A DNA stretch of 64,000 nt from Kappaphycus alvarezii. Its lineage: Eukaryota; Rhodophyta; Florideophyceae; Gigartinales; Solieriaceae. Positions within the stretch are counted from its first letter, which is position 1. Each line of letters begins with the position of its first letter. The notes beneath the pieces are model-generated. The model was not told the DNA's origin, made no database searches, and was given only the letters and a program-made list of their open reading frames with translations. Shown one piece after another: positions 1 to 11,000 of the stretch. The stretch lies in contig NADL03000602.1 of assembly GCA_002205965.3 (NCBI GenBank), positions 2,418,001 through 2,482,000 on the forward strand, given 5' to 3'. The position numbers and the translations under genes are program-made.

Positions 1-289
1 CCAATAGCGGGGTCGATTTCGGGGAGCTGCACCGATGGTAACGGACGCAGCGTGGAGTGGGTGGATGGGCGGGGTGGAAGACGGGATGCGACCACCGCGT
101 ACGGCGCGCACATCCAGGGGAGGGCGTCTGCCCGGTCCATGCGGGCGGAGAGGGCGGCCGCGCGGGAGGCGGAGGGGGCGGCGGCCGCAGGAAGGGGGGG
201 GAAGTCATGGGAGTTGGGGGAGTGGGGAGGCATGATGGAAAGTGCGAGAGTAACTTTACAGGGCACACTGGGAAACGCGAGCGCTTACC

Positions 290-2545
290 TGTGAGTGGGC
301 GACGGTTACATCCAACGCGATATCCTTCGGGAATCGGCCGCTTGCCCCAGGGATATAAAGATGTTTGCGGAGGGCGGACGAGGGAGAAGAAGAAGGCGGA
401 GTACGGGGGAGCAGATGTTCAAGCATGAAAGAAATCTCAAGCTCCTGACACTAGCCTTGCAAAGTGTTAAACAAGATATTATGGCGACGAGTGTGCCCAT
501 CTTCGTACTTAAGGGTGAGGGAATGTTTGCCCAGGGGATCGAGCGACGGGGCGATGTCGTTGGGACGACGAGCACAGACTGGACATCGCACATCGTAGAG
601 ACAAAGCGACTATCCAGGCTTACGAGGACTGGTGGGTACCGCAGTGAGGGTGAGGTAAAGTAGAGAAAGCGAGACAGGAGAACGATTCACCAACGGATCG
701 GATATACCTTCCAAGAGTAAAACACCCAAACGTTTCCCCCTAACGGAAAGGAGGCGAGCTCTATCGTGGTCAGAAGATGAACGGAAGATGCGATCAAACT
801 TCGAACTTTAAAGCTCAGACGCGATAGAAGACTGTAGGCGTTCACCAGGGACTGGCGTTCGACATCTCAGAAACAGAGAAGTGGTAGTAAGGGAAGCCGA
901 TAGATCGGGATAACGTGTAGATAATAAGGAGATTGCAGCCCGGGTAGGTAAGTAGATCCGAAAAGAGTCGGAAACATCAATCAACGAAGCTGCGTAAATG
1001 GACTCAGGGACTGCAGAAGCTAGAGGGAGGCCGAGACCACCGTAAGAAATAGGGAGGCGAGCTTGCTCCCATTCGGAGTCGGTGCAAGGACCATGAATCT
1101 GTGCGAAAGCCCCCCGCTGCTTCCAGTCGAAGCTGACGACCAAAGCTGTAAATTGTTAGGGGAAAGAATACGCAGCAGATAAATAATCTTACAGGCCCTC
1201 GCGCAGAAACGATGTAAGCGGTAGGATATCTGGGAGTCATCGAAGGCCTGGAGATGGGCAAAGATGCGATCGACTGCAGATTAACGGATGTTGATGCGCC
1301 AGTGAAGAAGTAATCAGAACCAATGGGAGAGCCGCGAACGGTGAAGCCATCGGGCGTGGAGAAGAGGCAGGGAAGAGTGAAGACAGAGAGAGTCGGTAAG
1401 AGGCCGTAGACGTGGGGTTTGGACATATTCAATGCGGACCGGATGCCAGAACCAAGAGTCTGGAAAAATTGGAACACGGAGGGGGCCTTCGAGTGAGGAA
1501 CAACCAAGTTCCTGTCATCGGCATACTAGGCGTTGAGAGGGGGCCGTAATCGGTCCTGAAACTTCAGAACGAGACGATGAAGGGCGACAGCGAAAAACGG
1601 AGGCCCGAATGGATCTCCCTGCTGAGTGCCATCAGCGCTTAGTAGGCAGAATGACCCGAATGAGAGAAAAGTGGTATCCCCGTAGCAGTAGTGAACCCAT
1701 CCTGCGATACCAGGCGCGAATTCCAAGACGGCACCCAGAACGCGTTGGCGTAAGATGCTACTGAAAGCAATATGGGCATTGACTTGGATCAATACCTGGT
1801 ACCGGAACTAGGTTTTTTTGCGTAAGGCGACGGACAGTGCGAACAACGGCCTCAGCCCCGCCTTTAACGCCAACGCCAAGATAATGAGGCAGAAGACAGG
1901 AAACCGCAGTGGAGCATGCCTTGTGGGCAAGGAGCCGGGCAAAAAGGCGGCGGAGAGGGCTCACAGCGATAAGGCGAAATCCAACGTTGGGCTTAGGAAG
2001 AGCTGCGAGCCTTCCCCCGCAGAAGTAGGCCTCAGTCAGGTAGTTCGCCTTGGAACACAAGTATATAAATTTTGTCTACGCATACAAACAGTCACGGGGC
2101 GAACCATACCATTCGCCGGGCGAAGCCGCATACGGAGAAAATACGAGGAAAGGCTACCAGATTCAGGTGCAGTGGGCGGGTCGAGGCTCTGGATGGCTCT
2201 ACAAATGTCCAATACCGGGAACTTCACGGCAAGGGGCAAACGAAAGCGAGGTAGTGGCTGAAAAGGGGACTCGGGCGTGGGATGCAGGGCATTGAGCCTG
2301 CAGAGATTTTCCCGCGAGGGAACAACAGGCGGTATCGTGCGGCAAGGCTGCTGTAGTACGAGGAGGACTGCCATAGTACAGTAAAAGGCGGCTGCGCTGG
2401 AGGGGAGAGGTGGAAGGAGAGGCGTCAGCGTGGGCAGGAAGGATGCGGGTGGGCCCCAAAAAGGAGATAGCTTCAACGAAGAGATCATCGAAAATACCGG
2501 AAGATGCGAGACGAATGGGGTCAGCAAGTCCGGAGCATGGGTCAT
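290..2545 (-). pseudogene. LINE-like reverse transcriptase element, copy 1 (decayed)
   Basis: Reading down the minus strand, RT blocks appear in family order but in several frames. An LDPPTAP block is at about 2,190-2,210, corresponding to LDPSTAPGVDGLS in the copy at 12.8 kb. FCGGRLAALPKPN follows at about 1,985-2,025, then GTQQGDPFGPPFFA near 1,600. The catalytic YADD is intact at 1,514-1,525, but the codon before it (normally Trp) is TAG at 1,526-1,528. A YGGLGLPLASA block lies near 1,030. Near 300-590 there is a Cys-rich C-terminal block (CPVC, then DPLGKH, then RRHN) followed by DIALDVTV. LINE-like elements of protists have this layout, with a restriction-like endonuclease-type end; that functional reading is inferred. 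At least four frame changes and several stops make it non-functional. The left edge may continue outside the window. Confidence 0.8.
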
Positions 2546-2702
2546 TCCGGCGTGAGCGATGGAGGCCGCGTGGTGTTACTGTTCCCATTCGTCTCGAATC
2601 TTCCGTTATTTCCGATGATCTATTCGTTGAAGTTCATCTCCCTCTTCGGGCCCGCCAAAATTCTTCCTGCCCATGCCGACCCCTCTCCGTCTACCTCTCC
2701 AG
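2397..2702. repeat. imperfect inverted repeat, arms ~120 bp
   Basis: The arms at about 2,397-2,519 and 2,582-2,702 are reverse complements with scattered mismatches. Shared landmarks are GATCATCG, TTCAACGAA and GGGCAGGAAG. The spacer is about 60 bp. The left arm is the 5' part of the LINE-like copy at 0.3-2.5 kb, so the right arm looks like a second, oppositely oriented piece of the same element. Confidence 0.8.
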
Positions 2703-3050
2703 ATATTATTTTGACATTTTGTGCTGGCTGCTCTGGTACTGTAATTCCAATTTTATTTTCAGTTTTTAGAGGGATGATGTGCACTGTACTGTAATGGTGA
2801 AGACATTGCCTAGTGTACGCACTGAGTACTGTATGTTAATGGCAGCAAATTTTGCACGGTGCTGAAGGGATAGGGTTCGTTGTACTGTAAAAGCGTTTTG
2901 GGTTTTTTCATTTTTTTTTCTTTTTTCCCTCTCAATAATTAAATAGTTTCGGTGTTTCTACGCTAGTTCAATGTTTCGGGGCTGTACTCAATTCAAAGCA
3001 GAGAGGAGACTCAGGATTTCTCGTTGTTCCCGTACGCCAGGTTCCTTCGG
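2703..3050. other. intergenic stretch without a gene
   Basis: No coding signal is visible. It holds four isolated ACTGTA/TACTGTA motifs (near 2,737, 2,785, 2,827 and 2,883) like those clustered at 50-52 kb, and a pyrimidine-rich run at 2,907-2,930. Confidence 0.5.
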
Positions 3051-3055
3051 TGTTT

Positions 3056-3855
3056 TCAGCTGGAAAGATGTAGGCGCAGGTCAACTTCCGAACTTACACG
3101 AGTGCCACACTCACACTGGAGTCGATTGGTCCAGACAGAGGGATCGGAGGGGTTGGTGTGACGAATTACGGCGTTGAGGTGCTTAGGACCGGCTTTGTGG
3201 GCCTCAAACTGGTCTTTGCTCGGCGTTCGGAAGTTGCACACCTTGCAGTGGTGGCTCATTACCTTCTTCTTCCTTCTGGCCTTCTTTCGCTCCTTGTCCT
3301 GGCTAACCTTGAGTGCCGTTAAACAGGCGCGACAGACGTCGACCGTGGATGGTCCGATAGTGAGATTGCGGGCGCGCGGCTTGTGGGCAATTTGTCGTGC
3401 CAGCGAGAGTTTACCTTCCCTCCTTCTACCGGCGACCGCCCTTTCCTGTCGATGCGCCGACGCCGCTCCCGGTACAAAGATGGCCGTTGCTGTTGCCTTT
3501 CTTGGTACCGTTGGGAGTGTTACAGTCCTATCTTTCGGATTTTTGGCTGCAGACTAACCCCGGATTCGCCTACGAATTCTACCTCCCGTTCGGTGTCCTC
3601 TTCGCTACCCTCTTTCGCCTCATCGTTTATGAACCTGCTTCTCGGGTACACAGACTCCCTCGACGTTTGGGAGTCTGTTTCCAACCGATTGCTCCTATCC
3701 TCGGGCTCGTTCTGTGCCTTTTCGATGACGGAGGCGATAAATTTGTCAATTTCTTCCGACGACCCGCTGGATGTTTTCGAGGTCTGTTCTCCTGCGGAGG
3801 AGCTGTTAGGGTGGGTGTGACGACGGGCGGAACCAGCGGGGCTGCCTTTCTGCAT
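3056..3855 (-). pseudogene. C2H2-type zinc-finger protein, split by one frameshift
   Basis: The first frame starts with ATG at 3,855 and gives a Ser/Glu-rich N-terminus of about 105 residues (SSGSSEEIDKFIASVIEKA), ending at 3,520. An overlapping frame is open from about 3,555 down to 3,056. It encodes a basic linker, then CRAC, then KERKKARRKKK, then a U1-type C2H2 finger (HHCKVCNF, then HKAGPKHLNAVIRH), then a partial CECG finger. Joining the two needs one shift, most simply in the T5 run at 3,540-3,544. The intact protein would be about 265 residues, a nucleic-acid binder. It could be a host gene carrying a lesion or sequencing error, or ORF1 of the LINE-like element directly downstream on the same strand. 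I cannot decide between these. Confidence 0.6.
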
Positions 3856-3872
3856 TAATCCACTGCTCCCCT

Positions 3873-3979
3873 CCTCTTTACCTCTTTCCCGCCTCTTTAA
3901 CTTTTTCCCGCCTCTTTATTTCTTTCCCACCTCTTTACCTCTTTCCCACCTCTTTACCTCTTTCCCACCTCTTTACCTC
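3873..3979. repeat. 19-bp minisatellite, about 5.6 units
   Basis: The unit CCTCTTTACCTCTTTCCCA is repeated head to tail; the first three units carry substitutions and the last is partial. It lies directly 5' of the zinc-finger ORF, so it would be in its leader or promoter as a purine-rich tract on the minus strand. Confidence 0.9.
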
Positions 3980-4679
3980 ACCACTTCTTTATGCCACTAG
4001 GGCGAAGTTTCCCCAACAGTTCCTTGCTTACCTGTGCACACGAAGTGCTCCGCCCTCTGTAGCGAGGAAGTTTAGGTAGACTAAACTCTCAGGTATCGAT
4101 GAACGACGCCCTTGCATACACACAAGCGACGCCGCCCGACGAGGGACACTGAGCGGGATTTGAGGGCCGGTTAGTAGTGCACAGAGGGAGAGGAAGGGGG
4201 GGGCAGGTTGAGTTGGGTGCTTTCTCGGTTGCAGGATTTTTTCTGTTGTTGGTGCTTGTTGGTTTCGAGGGTCGGCCCGACCGCCAGAACCAGGGTTTAT
4301 ATAGACAGCGAAAATTTTTCAATTCTTCGCTAGACCGTACTAAAATCATAAAATTGCAATAAAAATCAACTCCTACACTACCAAAATCCCCTATTTTGTC
4401 TTTTCAGGTGACTCGGACGAAGTGAGATTTTGCTGGAAGGTGAGTTTGGTCTTCTGGTGGTTACAACCGGTTCCACCTTCCGTAGCGTTCCAATTTGTTA
4501 CGGAAGGTTCCAACCGTCCTTAACGTTCCATTTTTCCGTTATCCCTTTCCATCATATGTGCTACAAATATTGGGTGTTCGAAACACTATATAAGGAGGTG
4601 TATGAATGAAATGTTAGGACCACTTCGGGACCGGCAAACACTAGTTGGACGCTCACCAAAGTAATTCTTTCACAACCAT
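3980..4679. other. no gene recognised
   Basis: Short ORFs here have no recognisable domain. A TATA-like CTATATAAGG occurs near 4,587-4,596, followed about 30 bp later by unremarkable sequence. It may be a promoter of a lost element. Confidence 0.4.
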
Positions 4680-4885
4680 TGATGTTTATCCTTGATCTTC
4701 ATCCTCTTTTGCTGTCGTTTATAGGATAAGGGTTCATCTGCTCAGAATGCATGTTATGAAGATGACAACAACGTTTTCCTTCCGCGTTTCCAAGCCGTTC
4801 TTTGTCATTGTCTCCCGAGGGTCTCGGCCTGACCTTGACGGCGACCGTCTAGTCTCTTTCTTACAACAGTTACATGCAGTCTAAG
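4680..4885 (+). pseudogene. LINE-like RT fragment around the catalytic box
   Basis: Nucleotide-level similarity to 13,400-13,620 is clear, for example GTCTCGGCCTGACCTTGACGG here against GGCTCGGCCTGACATTGGCGG there. The frame reads YEDDNNVF at 4,755-4,778, so YADD has become YEDD. Both ends are truncated; AT-rich unrelated sequence follows. It is a dead scrap of the family at 0.3-2.5 and 12.3-14.3 kb. Confidence 0.75.
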
Positions 4886-4983
4886 TCTCAGAAAAATATA
4901 CTAAGTACCATAAAATGCATTAAAACAAATCATGTGATTCATAAAAGCTAATTATAAGATACTTTTACGATAACTATCTATAT

Positions 4984-5477
4984 TTACCCCTCAAAATCAC
5001 TATCCTCCAGGTCAGAACCAAGCAGCTCTTGCAAGATATCCACGCTACCCATGCAGTCCACACATATCCCCACGAGCAGTTCGAATCTTCCCGTGGCCTC
5101 TTCTGAAATATATATACCGCTAAAGATATGTATATAGACTTCCATGAACCGTAACCGGGATATTCCTTCCTAGTTCCCGTTCTGCCTCAATGTTCGGTGG
5201 TTCGGGTCCAAGTTCACCAAGTCCACTTTCTCTTCAGCAACCAATTCTTCCCTTGATTACTCGCCCACGGAAAGATATTCTACCCTATCCTTACCTTTCT
5301 CCTCCTCGTTTTTCTCATAAACTAGCTCAGGGACTATCCATTATTCGAAAGATTCGATGCTCTCCTCTTCGACCTCCTCATACCCATGCTCAGTTACCAC
5401 CCACGCTCCTTCTTCTATAAATACATGGCGGACGAACTAGATAATCTTCTTCTTAGTCTGCTTCCGGAGGTAGACAT
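4984..5477 (-). pseudogene. acidic-protein repeat family, diverged copy 3
   Basis: On the minus strand this reads ...EVEEESIESFE*WIVPELVYEKNEEE... and ends ...GICVDCMGSVDILQELLGSDLEDSDFEG, stop at 4,984-4,986. It matches the copy at 26,856 (ETFEEWAAPELVYEVNEEE; ICGDCLGSMDILEELFGSDL). The start region (ATG at 5,477, then GCAGAC-TAAGAAGAAG against GCCGAC-AAAAAAAAG) aligns after one shift. Several stops and at least one frameshift are present. It is much more diverged than the copies at 8.5 and 26.9 kb, and the flanking DNA no longer matches. Function unknown. Confidence 0.65.
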
Positions 5478-6589
5478 CGGCATCGGTTGGCCGTAGGAGG
5501 CGATTCGATGGGCATCATGGGACGGGAACGGAGATTTTTGGAAATGAGGGCAGAGGGGAGAGATGATTTCATATTTCTGGTAAAGAGTTGGGCGAGGTTG
5601 GGGGTGTTCATAAAAAGCAAAGAATGAAGCTCGGTCGAAACCGAATGGGCTTAAATAATGCCGTACCCATAGATTGTCAGGATGAGTGCCTGATAAAATA
5701 AGCGGAGATAGAATTTGCATGCATTCAGGGCAGCAATAGAAAATCATAAAATATCGGAACTGAAATTGAAGGACGAAGCGAATCACGAGTCGTAAGATAT
5801 CTTTTTGAAAAAGGAGGACCAAATGCTACAGAAACGATTCCAGCAGTATAATAATATTTTTGTAGAAAAAATTAATGCTCAGTAATAATTATGGAATAAT
5901 TTTCCAAGTGAGCATTAACCCAAATAATAGATTTCTGACATTATAATTCCAGTAATTATATCTGCAGAATTTAAAAACCAACTGATTGACAGAAAATTGC
6001 TTCACATGTAATACAGTAAAAAAAACAACGGTCAGTTAATATAAATAACATTATTCATCAATGATTCACAATAAATATAAATTGGGAACTCTTATAAAAT
6101 ATTATTCCACAATTTATCATCACTTTACTCTATGTGGAAAACAAATTAGATATTTTCCAATACTTGTAAAATAGTTTTTCAATTTTCGCATCCCTTCCAT
6201 TAGACCTTAGTCTGAGCTAATCAGTTCCCAATCAGTTACAAAGCATGTACAGTATGATGTCAACCGTACAGTGTAAGGGGTTGGAACCCCGAATTTACGC
6301 GTCAAACACGAAAAAGAAAAACAATTCGACCTCTCTTTACTGCATAATTTTATTCATCAACGACGCAGTCTGTAAATGCAAAGAATTGGCGGGAATTTGT
6401 TGAAGACTGAGTACATACAGAAAAGGCAGACATACGACATAATTACCCGGTCACCTTCCCGTCCCAACACTCACTACCGCAACCCAGACACATTTTTGGC
6501 TTAAGACGTCGCGATCGTGGACTCGAGACCCCTCGGCCCGCCTACAGCTACGCAAAAATCACCACCATGGGCATTTAGGCCGACCATGC
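5478..6589. other. AT-rich stretch, no gene
   Basis: AT-rich, with short ORFs only. A TACAGTATG...GTACAGTG pair sits near 6,249-6,273, followed by a short hairpin GGGGTTGGAACCCC at 6,278-6,291. No terminal repeat for the following transposase was found. Confidence 0.4.
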
Positions 6590-6590
6590 C

Positions 6591-7836
6591 GTGAATTCAT
6601 TAAAGTTGCTGGCGGATGCTGCTGCAACAAAACAACGCGAATATGACAACTTTCCTCAGAACCCCTGGGGCCTCAATCCGACATTGAGGATCAAAGTGAC
6701 GCACCAATCATGGAAAGCTTCATCGAGCTGGGGTAAATTCAGCTGTCCTCAGCAGGAAGAATTTCGCGAGAGGGGAGTTCAACACTGTATGGAATGTAAT
6801 CTCCGAATACCACATTAATTGGAATGTAGGCAGGGGGAAGCGTACAGATTACTCAGTAAAGGATTGCTTCTTCATACTTCTGGTCATTTGTAAGCACGGT
6901 GGCCAAGGGGACTCTCTAGCTTGCATTTTTGAAGTTAAGGGTCCAACGTTCGAGAGGCTCATGTTTAGGTTTCTGAAGGCAGCTAGATACTTACATAGAG
7001 AAATTTTGTTCAGGACGTCTCAGAAAGATACACGGTCTCCAAGCTACTCGATGATAAAACGACGTTCAAGAACTTCAAGCTCAAAAGGTATGGCACCGAT
7101 GTCACTTTCCAAGAATCAAACCTTCCAACTGAGAATCACCAAGAATCCAAGCGGTATTTCAGCGGCAAACATAAATTCTATGGATTCAAGACGAAAGTCT
7201 CAGTTCTGCTAAATGGGCTTCCAGTTTCTGTGACTAAACACTAGCACTGGCCAATTTCCGACATCGATATTTTGTACAAGTCTCTCCAATAGCATAAGCG
7301 AGGTTTAAGGAAGCACCCAATTGAAAGACTAATCACTGATGCTCTTCCCCATCGCGTTTTATATCTTGATCACTGGCCCCTTTTATTGGACAAAGGATAT
7401 CAAGATGTGCTTTAAATTTTGCGTGGGATTACTCCCAAACATAAACAGCGGAACAGGGAGATTTAGAGGGCAGAGGAGCGGGAAAATTAGCTTATTTCGT
7501 CAGATCGCATCATTGCGGAAAACTAATTTGGTAGGCAGTGTACTCTCTGGCAACTCATGGCTAACGGCCAACAATTAGAGGTGGGGGGAGGATATTTACG
7601 ATGAGTTCTTCATGTTCACTGCGACTGTGGTGAATGCATATATTCAGTTACACCCGCTCAGGCAGTCAGACTACTCATTTTGTCAGAAGTTTAAATGGAG
7701 GAGGATATCTATTGGGCGAGATCGCGTCGAAAAATGCCGCCGATCCCAGGCTGAGTATCGAGCGAAACGAGCTCGGCGCATAAGCGTCGATTTCAAGCCT
7801 ACTTTGATGGTTTTGAGAAGGGTGACGGTAACATGA
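6591..7836 (+). pseudogene. DDE-superfamily transposase, decayed mostly by nonsense mutations
   Basis: A nearly continuous frame runs through recognisable blocks: WNVISEYH, then VGRGKRTDYSVKDCFF, KHGGQGD, EVKGPTFERL, RYGTDVTFQESNLP, FSGKHKFYGFKTKVSV, ISDIDIL, LLLDKGYQD, SDRIIAEN*FGRQCTLWQLMAN, then FFMFTATVVNAYIQLHPLR and a basic tail. The order matches a DDE_Tnp_4-like transposase family that I recall from oomycetes and other protists. Candidate catalytic residues are D in GTDVTF, D in LDKGYQ and E in IAEN. About six in-frame stops lie between 7,240 and 7,600, with only one or two frame changes (near 6,780-6,810 and near 7,010). It is not functional. No terminal inverted repeats or target duplications were found. 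Confidence 0.75.
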
Positions 7837-7989
7837 CTGATTAGAACAGCAGCTGCATCTCAGTCGGTGCTTTGCAATTGCGAATATTTTGCCGTATTGG
7901 TAGCTCACGTAACACTACGTAGATCCCGCGCTATTCGTATTTCTCAAGTTAATGTGCTGTTGCCGAACCGGATATGAGGTTATTTAGAT

Positions 7990-9345
7990 GTGCAATACAG
8001 AAAATGGTCCTCCCCTCGTGTAATCCAGAAACTTACAACGATCCCGCCCCTGACTCCGCTCACTGTGCTTTCCAAAATTGCCTACCATCCTCCCTAGATA
8101 TTTTAATACTGTATTCTCTCCTACAAATCAGCGTTTTACGTCTTTTTTATCTACCTTATTCATCAAATTCTCTCCTTATGTAAAAATTCCACGCAAATGC
8201 GCTACTGCAATTTCGATTTTAACTTTTTGGTACCGAATCCAGTCCGAATCTAAGGTGTACTTAAACCCATTTTACTCAACTTTTTTGAGATCTATCAACC
8301 TCTAAACACGCTACCCTCTCCTTCACACCCTCTATCCTCCATCCACAATCGCTCCACCCCATTTACGACAAAAATAAACAACCTTCGCCCCTCCGCCTCC
8401 ATTACAAAAAATCGCCACCCCCGCCCCCTAAACTCCATTATCCTACTCCCATTCGTACCTACTGACCGTGATGACTACCTAAGCCGACAAGAAAAAGGTG
8501 GTCGAATTTGTACGTCGTTTGTTCGGCGATGAGGAGGCGGAGGAGGTACCTGAGGGGCAGGAGTGGGAATTCGATGGGGGAGCTGGGGAGACCTTCGAGG
8601 AGTCGGCAGCCCCGGAGTTGGTCTACGAGGTTAACGACGAGGAGGATCATGAGGAGGATGTGGACGAGGACGAGGAGGATGAGGGACAGGGAGGCATGGG
8701 AAGTGTTGGAATGGTGGGGGCGGGGCTGAAACGTATGGAACAAGTGGTACCGGCGATGGAACCGGATGGGGATATCTTTAGTAGATATCTCCTAGGAGGA
8801 AATAGATAGTTATGAGCCGTTCGCAGATATTTGTGGGGACTGCTTGGGCAGCATGGATATTTTGGAGGAGTTGTTTGGATCTGATTTACAGAATGGGAAA
8901 TGAGAGGACCATAATGATTGTTAGTTGCTTAAGTATCTTTTTTTTAGAGTGTATCGTCCACGCAAAATGTTTTTATGCATTTCCTGGTATCTTCTGTAGT
9001 TTTCTTCGGACTTTCGGGGTAGGCGAAAGTCTATATAAGCTTAGTAAACTGCTTTCTCATGGAGAGGTCAAGCAAGTTGGCAGACAACTTCAAGTCAAGT
9101 CCCGAGTAGTAGAAAGTTGAGAGTCAACTCCAGACCCAAGAAAATATTTTCCTACGCTGGTGGCAGAGCACCAGTGGTAGACCCTGCTCCTTCCATACTT
9201 GCTTGTAGCTCTCTCATCTCTCTTCCATATACACTCCTTTTTGTTCGTTCAACTATACCCCGGCAGCACTTTTTTCGCTAGCAACACGTCCTTCTTGGGG
9301 TAGTTGGTTCTGAGTATCTCTTCTCCCGACGATTTACCTCTATCA
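7990..9345 (+). repeat. repeat A, copy 1 (uninterrupted)
   Basis: Near-identical to 14,375-14,534 joined to 26,498-27,735. Landmarks are GCCCCTGACTCCGCTCAC near 8,045, TTCCACGCAAATGCGCTACT near 8,188, the acidic ORF at 8,471, and TCTATATAAGC near 9,030. Similarity starts near 7,990/14,380 and stops near 9,345/27,735. A TATA-like box followed by TGGTGGCAGAGC at about 9,160 faintly resembles the end of an LTR plus a Met-tRNA primer site; this is only a hypothesis. Confidence 0.85.
8471..8903 (+). pseudogene. acidic-protein repeat family, copy 1 (early stop)
   Basis: ATG at 8,471 is followed by TAA at 8,480-8,482 (codon 4), where the copy at 26,856 has TAC. Beyond the stop the frame stays open: GDEEAEEVPEGQEWEFDG, then a Glu/Asp run, then GGMGSVGMVG and MEPDGDIFS. 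A 5-bp difference near 8,783 (the other copy has TTTAG extra) shifts the frame before the C-terminal block ADICGDCLGSMDILEELFGS, which ends at TGA 8,901-8,903. Unless a downstream start is used it makes no full product. Function unknown; see the intact-looking copy at 26,856. Confidence 0.65.
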
Positions 9346-9429
9346 GATAGTACAGAAAAAACATTGATACTACGTAAAACCAGAGAAAATACTTATTTGC
9401 CACAGTACTTATAAGGAGACTTATCAGGA
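9346..9429. other. junction between repeat A and LINE fragment
   Basis: Unique AT-rich link; homology to the second copy of repeat A has ended and the LINE C-terminal frame has not begun. Confidence 0.4.
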
Positions 9430-9780
9430 ATGTACACCTACATTCCGAATGCCTATGGTCTTCACATCAGTGGTCTTCACATCAGTGATATCGCCAGTGA
9501 TATTTTCGTCGACATTACTATTGTCAATCCTTCTGCTCACCGCCACATTTCGTCAAGTGCAGTTACCACAAGCACCTCCAGGACGCTCGTAGAGCGCTTG
9601 AAGCATCGCCTTTACGGCGATCACTATCACCAACATGAAATCCTCCTTTTCCCTCTCGGGATATATATCTATGGCCTGCCGAGTGACGAGGTCCAGAGTT
9701 TTTCAAACGCCCCGATTCTTTCGCAATTTCCCGTTGTGATTCCTCTCCTTGGCAAGAACTTCGGTATTTAGTTATTCGGT
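9430..9780 (+). pseudogene. LINE-like C-terminal domain fragment
   Basis: The frame reads YIPNAYGLHISGLHISDIAS, then FVDITIVNPSAHRH, then YHQHEILLFPLGIYIYG. It aligns with the copy at 28,578 (YVPGAYGLHTSDIAINVTIARPSALRH...YCHQHDILLSPVGIDVYD). A 15-bp tandem duplication of GGTCTTCACATCAGT at 9,459-9,488 inserts extra residues. It is 5'-truncated, as LINE insertions often are. No activity expected. Confidence 0.7.
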
Positions 9781-11000
9781 TTGTGTGCAGCCTCTACGTC
9801 ATGCAAGCGCAACTGGTTGCCACCCGCCACCTGTCCGCGTAGTTGATCTCTGAGTGCCCTCCGCACACATTCGTGCCTTTGATCTCGTAAAGTTTGCCGT
9901 TCCGTTCCCCGCGCAAGCAATGCAGGGAAAATTCGCCGAAGCAGTCGAGCATTTCGGGGTAGTTCCAATTTGGGCACGGTGTGCGCGGAGTAAAACGTGG
10001 AACTTGGCAGCACTACTGAAACCACAGCAAGAATCGGTATAGTTCACTATAGAGGTTCTCCTAGACCCTACTGCGGCCAAGGAAAGGAAACGTACGAACC
10101 TACTACGAGCAAGTAAAGGAAACGCACGAATCGTGGCTGTCCGTGTCCAATTCTCACACACCGCCTCCATTCCGCGCCTGCAGCTAACAAAACGTACTTG
10201 AGTACTCACTATGGTCAGTATTTTCAGTAAAAAGAAAACAAATGTAAAGAGGGAACACATCCGGTGACGCGCAAAAAAGGACTCGTCAAAACCGCAAGAC
10301 AACGTACAAGTCACCCCACGATACTCCAATGTTCGGACCCGCCCACCGATGTCAACGTCAGCGGATTGCGCATCGCGAAAAACTACGGCCCCTGTGTCGC
10401 AAACCCCCGCAGGACCCGTGTCCCTCCAGCCGAATTACCTCATGCACGAATCGACCCAATTCGACTATGGAATGTTTCGAGCTTTCGGGCTTTGGTTGAC
10501 GAGCTGTGGACTGAGTGGGAAGGGAGTGGGCATTTGGGAACCTTGGTCTATTTGCTGATATATACTGGTAGAATGGCGCGTTGCAGGCGGGATTGCGACG
10601 CGGAGGTTTCATCCAGCGACGTGTTACGTTTGCGTCGCGTTGCAATTTGAATGATATGAGACGTTTGCATCACGCTGCACTAGTTCTGATTTCATCCTCT
10701 GTCGTCCCTACCCACTTTCCCTCTTATCGTCTTCGACGCACTGGCCGCCATTGCGTGCGTCTTGCACCGACGATCGCGGGGTTTCCATCGCGTAACGCAT
10801 GCATTCCACCTGCGTTTGTCGCTTTCTGTATTTGTTTTCCAAATGCTTCCTCTCCTAGGTAACACTATTTCGTGGCTGTGATCTCCCGACCACCAGAGTG
10901 ATCTCGCTCCTGCACGTGCAGTCTCTCCCTTTCGTTTATTTTCCTGCGTCGGTGCTGGGATTACCCCCCTTGTGAAATCAAACTATATGGCGCCAAAAAC
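9781..11000. other. no gene supported
   Basis: The first ~300 bp may be the very end of the LINE-like fragment. The rest carries overlapping short ORFs on both strands (the longest is 176 codons on the minus strand, 9,799-10,329) with no domain and no consistent frame. Confidence 0.4.

Noticed and set aside
35..663. GC-rich ORFs at the left edge
   Set aside because: They are antisense to or read-through of the LINE-like C-terminus and a G-rich tract.
9799..10329. 176-codon ORF on minus
   Set aside because: No domain, composition unlike nearby coding remains, overlaps conflicting frames.
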